Shown: positions 43,956 through 52,168 of the stretch, piece by piece
How positions within the stretch are numbered: the first letter of the stretch is position 1
How the letters are laid out: each line of letters begins with the position of its first letter
Assembly: GCF_901411515.1 (NCBI RefSeq)
Contig: NZ_CABDUX010000001.1
Span: 1,901,502 to 1,965,501 of the forward strand
Direction of reading: 5' to 3'
Origin: Raoultibacter phocaeensis
Lineage (GTDB): Bacteria; Actinomycetota; Coriobacteriia; Coriobacteriales; Eggerthellaceae
Length of the DNA: 64,000 nucleotides
Notes under the pieces: generated by a model
The model's database searches: none
Told to the model about the DNA's origin: nothing
Seen by the model: the letters and a program-made list of their open reading frames with translations, nothing else
Position numbers and translations under genes: made by a program

Positions 43956-44447
43956 ATGGACCGGAAGCGTTTCGTCGTAGACGCCATCGCACTCGCCGTC
44001 TACCTCGTTGTCGCCAACCCCGCCCTTACCGGCATCGCCGTCCACGAATGGCTGGGGCTCGCCGTGTTCGTCGTGTTCCTCGCGCACGCCGTCCAGCATG
44101 CCGGATGGATCGCCGATACCGTCAGCACGGCCGTGAAGTCGCCTGCGCCTGCGCGCATAGCAAACCTTGCGCTCGATGCGCTCATCCTGGTCGCGTTCAT
44201 GGTCGTGACGGTGTCGGGGCTGCTGGTCTCGGGCGCCGTGCTGCCGGCGCTCGGGCTGTACGCCGACGGCTACTACTTCTGGGATCCGCTGCACTCGATA
44301 GCGGCCAAGGCGCTCCTGGCGCTGCTGCTCGTGCACGTGGTCGTGCATTGGAAGTGGCTGTGCAACTTCGCGAAGCAGAAGAAGGGCGGGCCAGGCGAGG
44401 GGCCAAGGTGCGACCCAGGAAGGGCCCGAGTGCGGCCGAAACGATGA
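43956..44447 (+). CDS. DUF4405 cytochrome b-like membrane protein, operon 3
   Basis: A 163-residue protein with four membrane helices and His residues placed as haem b ligands: V-H-E-W near residue 29, A-H-A-V-Q-H near 43-47, P-L-H-S near 111, and V-H-V-V-V-H-W near 125-130. DUF4405 proteins are thought to be haem-binding membrane cytochromes. The C-terminal 25 residues are basic and unlike the operon 4 protein, so this end may be altered by the nearby rearrangement. Its ATG follows the previous stop directly. Confidence 0.82.
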   Translation: MDRKRFVVDAIALAVYLVVANPALTGIAVHEWLGLAVFVVFLAHAVQHAGWIADTVSTAVKSPAPARIANLALDALILVAFMVVTVSGLLVSGAVLPALGLYADGYYFWDPLHSIAAKALLALLLVHVVVHWKWLCNFAKQKKGGPGEGPRCDPGRARVRPKR

Positions 44448-44481
44448 TGATGCCGAGTAAAAGCCGACAGAGGGGGCTGCA

Positions 44482-44568
44482 ATGACCGAGAACGACCCGG
44501 CCGAAAGCGGCGCGCCCGTGAGCCCGCAGGTTCTCGCCACCGCCTGCGAGCTCCTCGCGCTCTGCTGA
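44482..44568 (+). pseudogene. truncated torD, operon 3
   Basis: Only 28 codons remain, ending CELLALC and a stop. They align with the start of the intact operon 4 gene at 57420 (both contain GAGCTCCTCGCGCTCT at the DNA level, here ending at 44564), after which similarity stops abruptly. The region beyond is AT-richer and belongs to a decayed ATPase gene. Operon 3 has therefore lost its own chaperone, and its catalytic subunit may rely on another TorD or be poorly matured. Confidence 0.8.
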
Positions 44569-44690
44569 TACGTACTTTGGGTTAATGCTTACCGTGCTGC
44601 TTGAGTCTATATCTTGCCCCCATTTCGAGAAATATTCGGGAATCTATACTCATCATTTCGTGCAAAATAATTGAAATGCTGAGGTCGAAA

Positions 44691-45131
44691 ATGCTTTTCA
44701 AACGTAAGGCCTACGATGTCTCCTTATTCGAAGCAGAACGGCGGAGAATCGGTCGTGCTCATCGGTGGCGCGACGCACCGGTAAAAGCACCCTGGCAGAG
44801 CGGTTCGCGCAAAGTGTGTGCGAATCGTACCTGCTTATCAACTTCGAAACCGCCCTTCGCTCAGGGTTTCTCTCTGCGTTTTTTGGTAACGCTTGTAGTC
44901 GGACTCTCGTAGCCGAAACGGCTGAAAGTTCGGATTTTCTAAACCATGCGGGAGTCGAAGATCGGGGAAGGGGTGGCAAGCCTCAAGCGATTGCGGAAGA
45001 AGGTGTCGGAGAATCCGAACGTGCGAACGCGTCCCCCGGAGTTCGTCGCCGTCATAGCGGGAGTGTCTGAGTATGCACGGAAGGTTGAAGATGGCGTGTA
45101 CGTAATTCCTCTCAGGTCGCTCGGGGCATAG
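44691..45131 (+). pseudogene. remnant of an AAA+ (DUF4143-type) ATPase gene
   Basis: Pieces in different frames read as one family: MLFKRKAYD at 44691, then NGGESVVLIGG one frame over, then the Walker A part ARRTGKSTLAERFAQS and CESYLLINFETA from 44765. The middle of the gene is missing. The last 61 codons (44946-45131) resemble the end of DUF4143 ATPases (SLKRLRKKVSENP, then a DGVYVIPLR close). At least two frameshifts and a large deletion make it non-functional. It directly follows the torD truncation, so one rearrangement may explain both. Confidence 0.65.
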
Positions 45132-45142
45132 GCAAATTGCGA

Positions 45143-46048
45143 TCAATGTCCCTCTTCTGCACCTGCAAAGCTGTTGTCCATCTTCCTCACCCGCTCTAAG
45201 AACACGCGCGCGGCGGGGGAGAACGCCTGATGGCGCTTCCAAGCTAGGGTAAGGCGGGCCGTCTTCTCCGGCGCAAGCGGTTTGAAGAGCAAGCCGTCAG
45301 CGACTCCTTCCGCACGCACGATACCGTCGATGCTGATGGCGTACCCGACGCCGGCCCTCACGAGTGCGCACGCGTTATACAGCAAGTTGAACGTAGCAGC
45401 GATGTTCAACCGGGATGCTTCGCGGCCGAGCCACGCTTCCATCTCGCCTACCGCCTGGCGCGAAAGGATGAGCGGTTTTTCCCTCAAATCGCGGGGGCCA
45501 ACGGCGTCAAGGTGCGCAAGCGGATCGTCGGGGCGCATGAACACGCCCCACGTATCGACGGCGGCAAGCGGCGCCTCGTCGTACTTGCCTAAATCGGCTT
45601 CCCCTACGAACAAGCCGAAATCCAAACGGCCTGTATCAAGCCTTTCGGTCACGTCTTCGGCATTACCGCTGAACAATTGAAACCGGATGCCCGGATGCTC
45701 AAGCCGAATCTCTTCGATCACGCGGGCGATGAGATCGATTGCGGGCGTTTCTCCGCCTCCGATGCGCACTTCGCCTTCGACTGCGTTGCCTAAAACGCGA
45801 AACTCCGATTCGGTTCTGCCAACCAAGTCCACTATCTCTTCGGCCCGTTTTCGCAGACGGTTTCCTGCATCGGTAAGCTCGATACGCCGTCCGCCGCCTC
45901 GGGTGAACAGGGTGGTGCCCAGCTCCCGTTCGAGTTCCATGATCTGGCGCGATAGCGTGGGTTGCGACACGTGCAAGGCGCTTGCCGCGTCCGAGATGGT
46001 TCCTTCGCGTGCAATCATGAGAAAGTATTGCAGCACCCTCAGTTCCAT
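45143..46048 (-). CDS. LysR-family transcriptional regulator
   Basis: A 301-residue LysR protein. The helix-turn-helix is residues 1-60 (GTISDAASALHVSQPTLSRQIMELE) and the effector domain about 88-290. ATG 46048 is chosen because AAGAGGAA precedes it; an upstream GTG/ATG at 46066 is possible. It is divergent from the MFS transporter gene at 46206, with a 157-base AT-rich gap, and probably controls it. Confidence 0.9.
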   Translation of the reverse strand: MELRVLQYFLMIAREGTISDAASALHVSQPTLSRQIMELERELGTTLFTRGGGRRIELTDAGNRLRKRAEEIVDLVGRTESEFRVLGNAVEGEVRIGGGETPAIDLIARVIEEIRLEHPGIRFQLFSGNAEDVTERLDTGRLDFGLFVGEADLGKYDEAPLAAVDTWGVFMRPDDPLAHLDAVGPRDLREKPLILSRQAVGEMEAWLGREASRLNIAATFNLLYNACALVRAGVGYAISIDGIVRAEGVADGLLFKPLAPEKTARLTLAWKRHQAFSPAARVFLERVRKMDNSFAGAEEGH

Positions 46049-46205
46049 AGGTTTTCCTCTTCCCAAAGTATTCGAATATTGAATGAATAACTATGTAATA
46101 TAGATATTTTACATGAAATCAGAACAAGCATAGAATCAAACACGATAACCGGTGCTGGCGCTCAACCATGGATGCTGCCGGCTGATGCAAGGAGGCTAGC
46201 AAGTC

Positions 46206-47402
46206 GTGATCAAGCAGAAACCAGGTCTTATGACCTTCATCCTCGCCGTGGGCGTATTCGGCATATTGAACACCGAGATGGGCGTGGTCGGCATCATACC
46301 CGAGGTATCCCAGTGCTTCCAGGTCAGCGTGGTCGACGCAGCGCTGCTCGTGAGCGGCTTTGCGCTCGTGGTGGCTCTTGCCGGTCCCACGATGCCGCTT
46401 CTGTTCTCAAAGGTGAATCGGAAAACGGTCATGCTTTTGTCGCTGGGTGTTTTCACCGTGTGCAACACCGCGGCGGTGTTCGCGCCGAGCTTCGAAGTGC
46501 TCATGGCGCTTCGTGTGATTCCTGCGGCCTTCCATCCGCTGTACGTTTCGATGGCGCTTGCCGTCGCCTCGCAGATGGGCGATGCGAAGCAGGCGGCCAA
46601 AGCAAGTGCGCGGGTGTTCGTGGGGGTCTCGGCGGGCATGGTGGTCGGTGCTCCTGTGGCCGCGCTGCTTGCGAGCGTCGTATCGTTCGAGGCTTCCATG
46701 GCGTTCTTTGCCGTCGGCACCGCGGCCGTGTTTGTTATGACCGTGTTTTTAGTGCCGACGATGCCCGTTGAGAAGAGAATTTCCTATGCAGGTCAGATCG
46801 CTGTTCTCAAAAAGCCGCTGGTGTGGATGTCTCTTATCTCGGTCGTCGCCCTCAACGGAGCCATGTTCGGATTCTACGGTTACTTGGCTGATTTTCTTAG
46901 CACCGTGACGGGGTTGGGGGTTGCGGGCGTGAGCGCTATGCTGCTCGTGTACGGCTTGGCCAACATCGTGGGTAACCTGATTGCGGGTCGGACGCTCGCT
47001 TCCCGGGCGGCGCAGACGATCGCAGTCATTCCCTTCGCCCTCGGCGTTGCCTTTGCCGTCTTGTTCCTCGTCGGACAGTTGAGCGTGGGATCGGCCATCG
47101 CCGTGAGCGTTCTCGGGGTGTTCGTGGGCATCGCGAACAACGTGAACCAGTACCTCGTTTCGACTGCGGCGCCCGAAGCGCCCGATTTCGCGAACGGCCT
47201 CTACCTCACCGCTGCGAACCTGGGCGTTACGGCGGGCACTGCGCTGTGTGGCGTCTTCATCGATGCTGTCGATACCCGGTTCGCCCTTGTCGGATCACTC
47301 GTTTTGGTTGCAACGGCGATCGTGCTCATTGGCGTTCGGCAGACTCTGGCCCGCAGGGCTGGTGGCATACGTACCCAGGCCGCCGCCGCAGGCGTTCGGT
47401 AG
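46206..47402 (+). CDS. MFS transporter, DHA1-type
   Basis: A 398-residue membrane protein with about twelve helices. The A-motif region between helices 2 and 3 reads LLFSKVNRKTVML, and the drug/sugar-efflux (AraJ-like) pattern is visible in the first half. GTG 46206 has AGGAGG about 11 bases upstream. Likely an exporter regulated by the divergent LysR protein. The substrate is unknown. Confidence 0.88.
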   Translation: MIKQKPGLMTFILAVGVFGILNTEMGVVGIIPEVSQCFQVSVVDAALLVSGFALVVALAGPTMPLLFSKVNRKTVMLLSLGVFTVCNTAAVFAPSFEVLMALRVIPAAFHPLYVSMALAVASQMGDAKQAAKASARVFVGVSAGMVVGAPVAALLASVVSFEASMAFFAVGTAAVFVMTVFLVPTMPVEKRISYAGQIAVLKKPLVWMSLISVVALNGAMFGFYGYLADFLSTVTGLGVAGVSAMLLVYGLANIVGNLIAGRTLASRAAQTIAVIPFALGVAFAVLFLVGQLSVGSAIAVSVLGVFVGIANNVNQYLVSTAAPEAPDFANGLYLTAANLGVTAGTALCGVFIDAVDTRFALVGSLVLVATAIVLIGVRQTLARRAGGIRTQAAAAGVR

Positions 47403-47530
47403 CTGGATGCATCGGAAGCGCCAACGCTCGGGCGAAGGTTGTCGGGCGAAGCGCTTCTTTCGTGATGGGGCTTCGCATGGGCGGTGCGCACTCATCTGGA
47501 AGCAGCGGAGCGATTAGAAAGGCGCACAAC

Positions 47531-48673
47531 ATGAGCGATAACCGAAAACAGGGAATCCCGCGCAGGACGTTTCTGAAAGTGTCGGTGGCCTTGGGGGCTA
47601 CGGCAGTGCTGGGCGGGTGCGCAGCCTCGGATGAGGTTCCTGTCCCCGAACGCAACGGCGCGGCACCCGTTCCCGAAGACGACGCTTCGGGAGGCGCGAT
47701 ACCCGATCCCCCTCTTCCCTACGATGGGGTCTTTCCAGGCCACGAACCCTACGGCGAGGGGATCGGCGCATGCCCGGGCCGTGTCGTGTGGGAGCATGAT
47801 GCGGCAACGGTTGCCTGGGATGGCGAAGGGTACTGGTGGCGAACCGAAAACTTCGACGAAGAGGCGGTGCAAAGGCTCGTCGACGATGCGATCGCCGTGC
47901 TCGGCGGCCAGGATTCCGCAGCCGCAGGCTGGCAGGAGCTGTTCCGCGCCCACAACGAGCGAAGCGGGAGATTGGGCGGATACCAGCCGGGGCAAACCAT
48001 AGCCATCAAGGCGAACATCAACGGTTCGGGCGTATTCGGGGACGATGACTCGGGGGAAACGCAGCTCAGCTACACGAACCCGGTGCTCCTGCGCGCTCTT
48101 ATTGCATCCATGGTCGAAGACGCGAGCATTGCTGCGGGCGACATCGTCGTGTACGACGCCTCGCGGCTGTTTCCGCGTCCTTTGGTCGAATACGTCAGGC
48201 AGGGCGATCTTGCAGACGTCCGCTTCGTCGGTCGCGACACCGCCGTCGCCGACGAAAGCGCGCCCATCCGGTGGTCGCACAAATTCTCAGGGTCGACGTG
48301 CTATCTTCCCACGTGCGTAACCGAAGCCGATTACCTCGTGAACCTCGCAAACCTCAAAGGTCACAGCTACGGCATAACGCTCTGCGGCAAGAACCACTTC
48401 GGATCGTTTCTCAACGGAAACGAGCCTGCCGTCACCGAGCGCAACGGGGCTCTCCGCAACAACCCCAACGTGGAAAACTACCTCCACGAAGCCGCTCTTG
48501 CCGCCGCGGGATCGCCGTCGGGTGCAGTCTACGGAGCCGCAGTCGGCGCTTCGCCGGCCAACCTCGGCGTGCACGAGCACTGGAACAACGCGGCCGAGAA
48601 GCTTTACGGTCGCAATCTCGGTAGACCTGAGGGCATCGAGCTGGTGGCGAGGGAGTTCGGTGCTTCGGGGTAG
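47531..48673 (+). CDS. DUF362 domain exported lipoprotein
   Basis: A 380-residue exported protein. The N-terminus has a Tat-like RRTFLK (residues 11-16) and a lipobox ending LGGC near 29, so it is probably a Tat lipoprotein. The mature domain fits DUF362: an IAIKANINGSG strand near 158, a central VYDASR, and a conserved ANLKGHSYGITLCGKNHFGS tract near 273-292. The role of DUF362 is unknown, but relatives occur beside iron-sulfur and redox proteins. It lies 740 bases before control cassette 4 in the same direction. Confidence 0.82.
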   Translation: MSDNRKQGIPRRTFLKVSVALGATAVLGGCAASDEVPVPERNGAAPVPEDDASGGAIPDPPLPYDGVFPGHEPYGEGIGACPGRVVWEHDAATVAWDGEGYWWRTENFDEEAVQRLVDDAIAVLGGQDSAAAGWQELFRAHNERSGRLGGYQPGQTIAIKANINGSGVFGDDDSGETQLSYTNPVLLRALIASMVEDASIAAGDIVVYDASRLFPRPLVEYVRQGDLADVRFVGRDTAVADESAPIRWSHKFSGSTCYLPTCVTEADYLVNLANLKGHSYGITLCGKNHFGSFLNGNEPAVTERNGALRNNPNVENYLHEAALAAAGSPSGAVYGAAVGASPANLGVHEHWNNAAEKLYGRNLGRPEGIELVAREFGASG

Positions 48674-48818
48674 GAGACGGGGTTGCGCGCCGGCTCGGAG
48701 CATTGATGCGCCAAATCGCCGTCGGGCGCCGTGCGCTCGTCCGGGGCGTCGCCGGGTGCTTTGCGGGGCCGTGTCGATATTGGCTAAAAGTGGTGGACCC
48801 CATGCCGGCGGAGCCCCT

Positions 48819-49007
48819 CGAAGCCCTAAAATCGCCGCTGTGAAGGGTTCCATAATGCATTACCGATGCAGGCGAATTCCTCGGCAAAGTTAACCCCTGA
48901 TCATCGGCTCGTCGGTTCCTCGGTGCATGCGGAAGTCTTTCGTCTGCGCGTCCCGTCGGTGCCTTAAGGCTCGCCGAACGCTTTACGACGGCGATTTTTG
49001 GGCTTCG
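48819..49007. repeat. long imperfect inverted repeat, 32-base arms
   Basis: The arm 48819-48850 (beginning CGAAGCCCTAAAATCGCCG) and the reverse complement of 48976-49007 match at 27 of 32 bases, with a 125-base loop. The architecture is like the elements at 10924-11064 and 20952-21145, but I see no shared loop sequence. Its arms have diverged more, so it may be older or under different constraint. Confidence 0.45.
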
Positions 49008-49222
49008 GGACGGCTTTTCCGCCGCTGAACCGCCGTCGGCATACGCCCGCGCCCCGGTTGACAGCGGAGCATGCGGCGTTTTCCATATACACTGCAAAGG
49101 GACTGTCCCAATGCGGCGTTGCTAAATCCGTAAGGCCCCTGGTTTTACGGTAGGTATCTGACTTTCTCGCCTGATGCAGAGGGCTGCTGCAGTAGTGCAT
49201 CTTGCAACCGCATCTTGCGGAG

Positions 49223-49284
49223 CCTCTAAAATGCCAAGCGATAAATCCTCTAAAATGCCAAGGGGGCTTCCTCTAAAACGCCAA
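49223..49284. repeat. three direct repeats, 23-24 base period
   Basis: CCTCTAAAATGCCAAG at 49223-49238 and 49247-49262, and CCTCTAAAACGCCAA at 49270-49284. The spacers (8 and 7 bases) are unrelated. They could be iterated binding sites for a regulator of cassette 4, or the multiple terminal repeats of a lost IS21-type element. No transposase is adjacent. Confidence 0.55.
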
Positions 49285-49310
49285 CTGATCCGAACAGGGC
49301 GCGTTCTGCC

Positions 49311-49327
49311 TATGACACGCTGTCATA
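49311..49327. promoter_or_regulatory. putative GntR operator before control cassette 4
   Basis: TATGACA 49311-49317 and TGTCATA 49321-49327 form a perfect seven-base dyad with a three-base centre. A further TGTCATAC occurs at about 49347. The dyad over the operon 4 promoter contains TGTCATAC in its left arm, consistent with one regulator acting on both. Confidence 0.5.
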
Positions 49328-49411
49328 TACGGAACGCTTCTTTTGTGTCATACTGAACCGGATACGGTGGGTGCATCCTGCGGGTGCGGGTTCTCTACAG
49401 ACGGGAAAGCG

Positions 49412-50371
49412 ATGTTCGGTACGCTTGCAGTGGTCTATCTGTTCCTCGGCGGTGCCGGGGCGGGAGCCATCGCGCTGTGTTCGCTGATCGATCTCGTTTG
49501 GGTGAAGCAGCCGTTCGGTACGGCGGCCTACGTTCCCGGGCCCTCGATCGATCCGCGCGGGCGTATCGTCGACTTCGGGTTCCTCGTCGGCCTTATCGCG
49601 CTCGTCATGGGCATTGTGAGCTTGCTGTTCGACCTCGGCCGCATCGACCGGGCGCTCGATCTGTTCTTGAGCCCGTCGCCAACGCTGTTGACTGTGGGGT
49701 CGTACGCGCTTGCGGCGTTGGCGCTCATCGGGGCATGTTTGGCGCTCGTGAGGTTTCTGTACCTTCCCGACGTGCCGCGCTCGGCAGTGGTGGTGCTCGA
49801 GGGTGCGGGGCTCGTCGTAGGCGTGGCGGTCATGCTGTACACGGGGCTTTTGCTGCAGACTATCGGGGGCGTTGCGTTTTGGGCGTCGCCCTTCGTGCCC
49901 GTGCTGTTCGTGCTGTCGTCGCTTTCGAGCGGCGCGGCGCTGCTGTTCGCGGTGGCGTGTTTCGTGGAGCAGGATTATGCGAGCGTGCGCATGCTGCGAG
50001 GCCTCGTGCGCGCTGACGCGGTGCTTATCGTGCTGGAAGCGGTGTGCGCGGCTGCGTTCGTCGCCTTAGCGGGCACGAGCGAGCATTCGGGTATTCGCGA
50101 ATCGCTTTTCGCGCTTACCGAAGGAAGCGTTGCCGCCGTATGGTGGTTCGGTTTTGTTGCGTGCGGGCTTGCGGCTCCGCTGGTCATCGAGGCGGTAAGC
50201 GTGCGAAACCGGGCGGCGCAGGTGCTTCTCGGCATCGCCGCGGTACTCGTGCTCGTCGGAGCGTTCTGCCTGCGCTTCGGCATTGTCGAGGCAGGGGTGC
50301 ATCGCGAGCTGGTATTGGAGCCAGCGACGGAAGAAACGTTTACCATTACCGATGAAATGTTCGGAACATGA
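49412..50371 (+). CDS. lone short NrfD-like membrane protein, control cassette 4
   Basis: A 319-residue, about eight-helix NrfD-like protein. It starts with VVYLFLGGAGAGAIAL and has LLFDLGRIDRAL and MLYTGLLLQTI. ATG 49412 with GGGAAAG upstream is preferred to upstream ATGs. The last residues (about 300-319) are acidic and outside the membrane. Its stop lies next to the start of the GntR gene. Confidence 0.82.
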   Translation: MFGTLAVVYLFLGGAGAGAIALCSLIDLVWVKQPFGTAAYVPGPSIDPRGRIVDFGFLVGLIALVMGIVSLLFDLGRIDRALDLFLSPSPTLLTVGSYALAALALIGACLALVRFLYLPDVPRSAVVVLEGAGLVVGVAVMLYTGLLLQTIGGVAFWASPFVPVLFVLSSLSSGAALLFAVACFVEQDYASVRMLRGLVRADAVLIVLEAVCAAAFVALAGTSEHSGIRESLFALTEGSVAAVWWFGFVACGLAAPLVIEAVSVRNRAAQVLLGIAAVLVLVGAFCLRFGIVEAGVHRELVLEPATEETFTITDEMFGT

Positions 50372-50378
50372 GAGTGGG

Positions 50379-50801
50379 TTGTCGCATTTGAGGGATAAGG
50401 AAAACACCAACGCAGCGCTGTTCGAGATCAACGAGAAGAGCAGCATCCCCATCTGGCTGCAGCTGAAGAACCGGTTCATCTACCTTATCACGTCGGGGTA
50501 TTACAAGCCGGGCGATCAGCTGCCCACGGTACGCGGTCTCGCAGCCGACGTCGAGGTGAACTACAACACGGTGAGCAAGGTGTACATGAGCCTCGAGCAG
50601 GACGGCTACATCGAATCGAAGCGCCGCCAGGGTGCATTCGTGCTCGACGTGAGCGATAAACCGGGCGTGAGCATCGCCTCGACCGCAGAGATCGTGACGA
50701 TCGAGTATTTGAAACGCTGCAACGAGCTCGGTATGACGCTTGAGGATATAGAGGAGCAGTTCGGCATCTGCCTCGCGGATGCGAAGGCGAAACGAAACTA
50801 A
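50379..50801 (+). CDS. GntR regulator, YtrA-type, control cassette 4
   Basis: About 140 residues; TTG 50379 and TTG 50388 are both possible starts and no ATG or GTG fits well. The DNA-binding domain is IPIWLQLKNRFIYLI, then LPTVRGLAADVEVNYNTVSKVY and RQGAFV. The short C-terminal helix CNELGMTLEDIEEQFG matches the paralogues. Likely targets are 49311-49327 and 52003-52052. Confidence 0.85.
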   Translation: MSHLRDKENTNAALFEINEKSSIPIWLQLKNRFIYLITSGYYKPGDQLPTVRGLAADVEVNYNTVSKVYMSLEQDGYIESKRRQGAFVLDVSDKPGVSIASTAEIVTIEYLKRCNELGMTLEDIEEQFGICLADAKAKRN

Positions 50802-50842
50802 CGCTACCGCATGCGCAGGCATGCGTTGAGGAGGTATGCACG

Positions 50843-51799
50843 ATGAATCGCAACAAGACTCAGCAAGCAGGTACGGTCTCGAGCCCGTCGTTTGCTCCCG
50901 AAGGGGGCCGGTCCGCCAATGATCCCCGCTTTGAATCGACCCGCCGACGCGCATCGAGAAACGGTGCCGTGGTGTTCGCCATCGTCATGTTCGCCGTGGC
51001 GTTTGCTCTCGTGCTGGTGATTGCACAGCTCGGTTTCGGCGGGATCGGCATTGCGGCGCTCATCGTGGCGGCGGTTGCGGGCTGGCTCGCTGCATCGTCG
51101 GTCCACATCGTGCTCGAGTGGGAGAAAGCGGTGGTGCTCAGGCTCGGCAAATTCAACCGCGTGGCAGGGCCTGGCGTCGTATTCACCATTCCCATCGTCG
51201 AGTTCTACACGCTGCGCATCGATCAGCGCGTGTCGGCCACGTACTTCGGTGCGGAAGAAACGCTCACGAGCGATCTCGTGCCCATCAACGTGGACGCGGT
51301 GCTGTTCTGGATGGTGTTCAGCCCGAAGAAGGCAACCGTCGAGGTCGAGGACTACTCGGCTGCGGTGGCATGGGTTGCCCAAACCGCCATGCGCAAGGCC
51401 ATCGGACGCGCGACGGTGGCCGAGGTGGCCATGCGGCGCGATCAGCTCGACGAGGAGCTCAAAGGGGCCATCGAAGAGAAGCTGAGCCCCTGGGGTATCG
51501 ACATCATCGATGTGGAGGTGCGCGACATCGTGGTGCCCAAGGAGCTGCAGGAGGCCATGTCGCTCGAGGCCATCGCCGAGCGGGAGAAGAACGCCCGCAT
51601 GGTGCTCGCTGAAGCCGAGAGGGACATCTCCGATATGCTCGCCGATGCTTCCGGGGCATACAAAGACAATCCCGAGGCCATGAAGCTGCGCACGATGCAC
51701 CTCGCTTACGAGAGCGTGAAGAAGTCGGGCGGCACGCTCGTGATCCCGAGCGCGTTCAGCGAGGGATTCACCGATGGGGCGGGGGAGAAGAGCGAGTAA
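50843..51799 (+). CDS. SPFH/band 7 (slipin-like) membrane protein, control cassette 4
   Basis: A 318-residue slipin relative with a polar N-terminus (1-40), a hydrophobic hairpin (about 42-88), the signature WEKAVVLRLGKFNRVAGPG near 94-112 and a Glu/Ala/Lys-rich helix after 215. It ends with IPSAFSEGF and an acidic tail. GAGGAGG precedes the ATG. Confidence 0.86.
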   Translation: MNRNKTQQAGTVSSPSFAPEGGRSANDPRFESTRRRASRNGAVVFAIVMFAVAFALVLVIAQLGFGGIGIAALIVAAVAGWLAASSVHIVLEWEKAVVLRLGKFNRVAGPGVVFTIPIVEFYTLRIDQRVSATYFGAEETLTSDLVPINVDAVLFWMVFSPKKATVEVEDYSAAVAWVAQTAMRKAIGRATVAEVAMRRDQLDEELKGAIEEKLSPWGIDIIDVEVRDIVVPKELQEAMSLEAIAEREKNARMVLAEAERDISDMLADASGAYKDNPEAMKLRTMHLAYESVKKSGGTLVIPSAFSEGFTDGAGEKSE

Positions 51800-51981
51800 G
51801 TAGGAAGGCGCTGATCGCCTGGAGGCTCTGCGTGATGTTCCTTCCGCTGACGATATGCCGCCGTAAGTCCAAAGTGCAATCGGGCTTTTTCGCAGATTGC
51901 AGCGCATCAATCAGATGGGACTCTATTTATTTAAACGAAATAAAGCACTGGATATGCTCCCGTGTAGCGCGATCATCTACG

Positions 51982-52075
51982 AAATAGAATAATTCTTTGT
52001 CATAGACTGTCATACTTTACTCTTGATAATCATAGTGACGTATGGCAGACTAGGACAAGAAGGATCGGCCGATTC
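51982..52075 (+). promoter_or_regulatory. promoter and dyad operator of molybdoenzyme operon 4
   Basis: AAATAGAATAA 51982-51992; arms TAGACTGTCATAC 52003-52015 and GTATGGCAGACTA 52040-52052 (11 of 13 paired); -35 TTGATA 52023-52028; a 17-base spacer to a weak -10 CAGACT 52046-52051; GGATCGGCCGATTC 52062-52075. The wider dyad and poor -10 suggest that expression needs activation. Confidence 0.65.
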
Positions 52076-52168
52076 TGATAGGGGGAATTGGGGATTAGTC
52101 GCTTCGCTAAGGCTCAGCCGCTAGAACCTGTTCTCAAAGCATTCTTTTCTACGAAGTTGGGAGGAGAA

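Larger units (their letters stand above)
48674..49411. other. 738-base intergenic region with repeats and operators
   Basis: No credible gene. In order it contains an imperfect long inverted repeat (48819-49007), a small hairpin CCGTAA/TTACGG near 49128-49150, three direct repeats (49223-49284), and a perfect dyad (49311-49327) probably controlling cassette 4. Short open frames on both strands have no ribosome binding site and follow the repeats. Confidence 0.5.

Noticed and set aside
48964..49200. 78-codon minus-strand frame in the gap before cassette 4
   Set aside because: Starts in repeat sequence without a ribosome binding site; codon use unlike the neighbours.
49223..49284. Three direct repeats considered as a CRISPR array
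   Set aside because: Repeats are only 15-16 bases and spacers 7-8 bases, and no cas genes are present.
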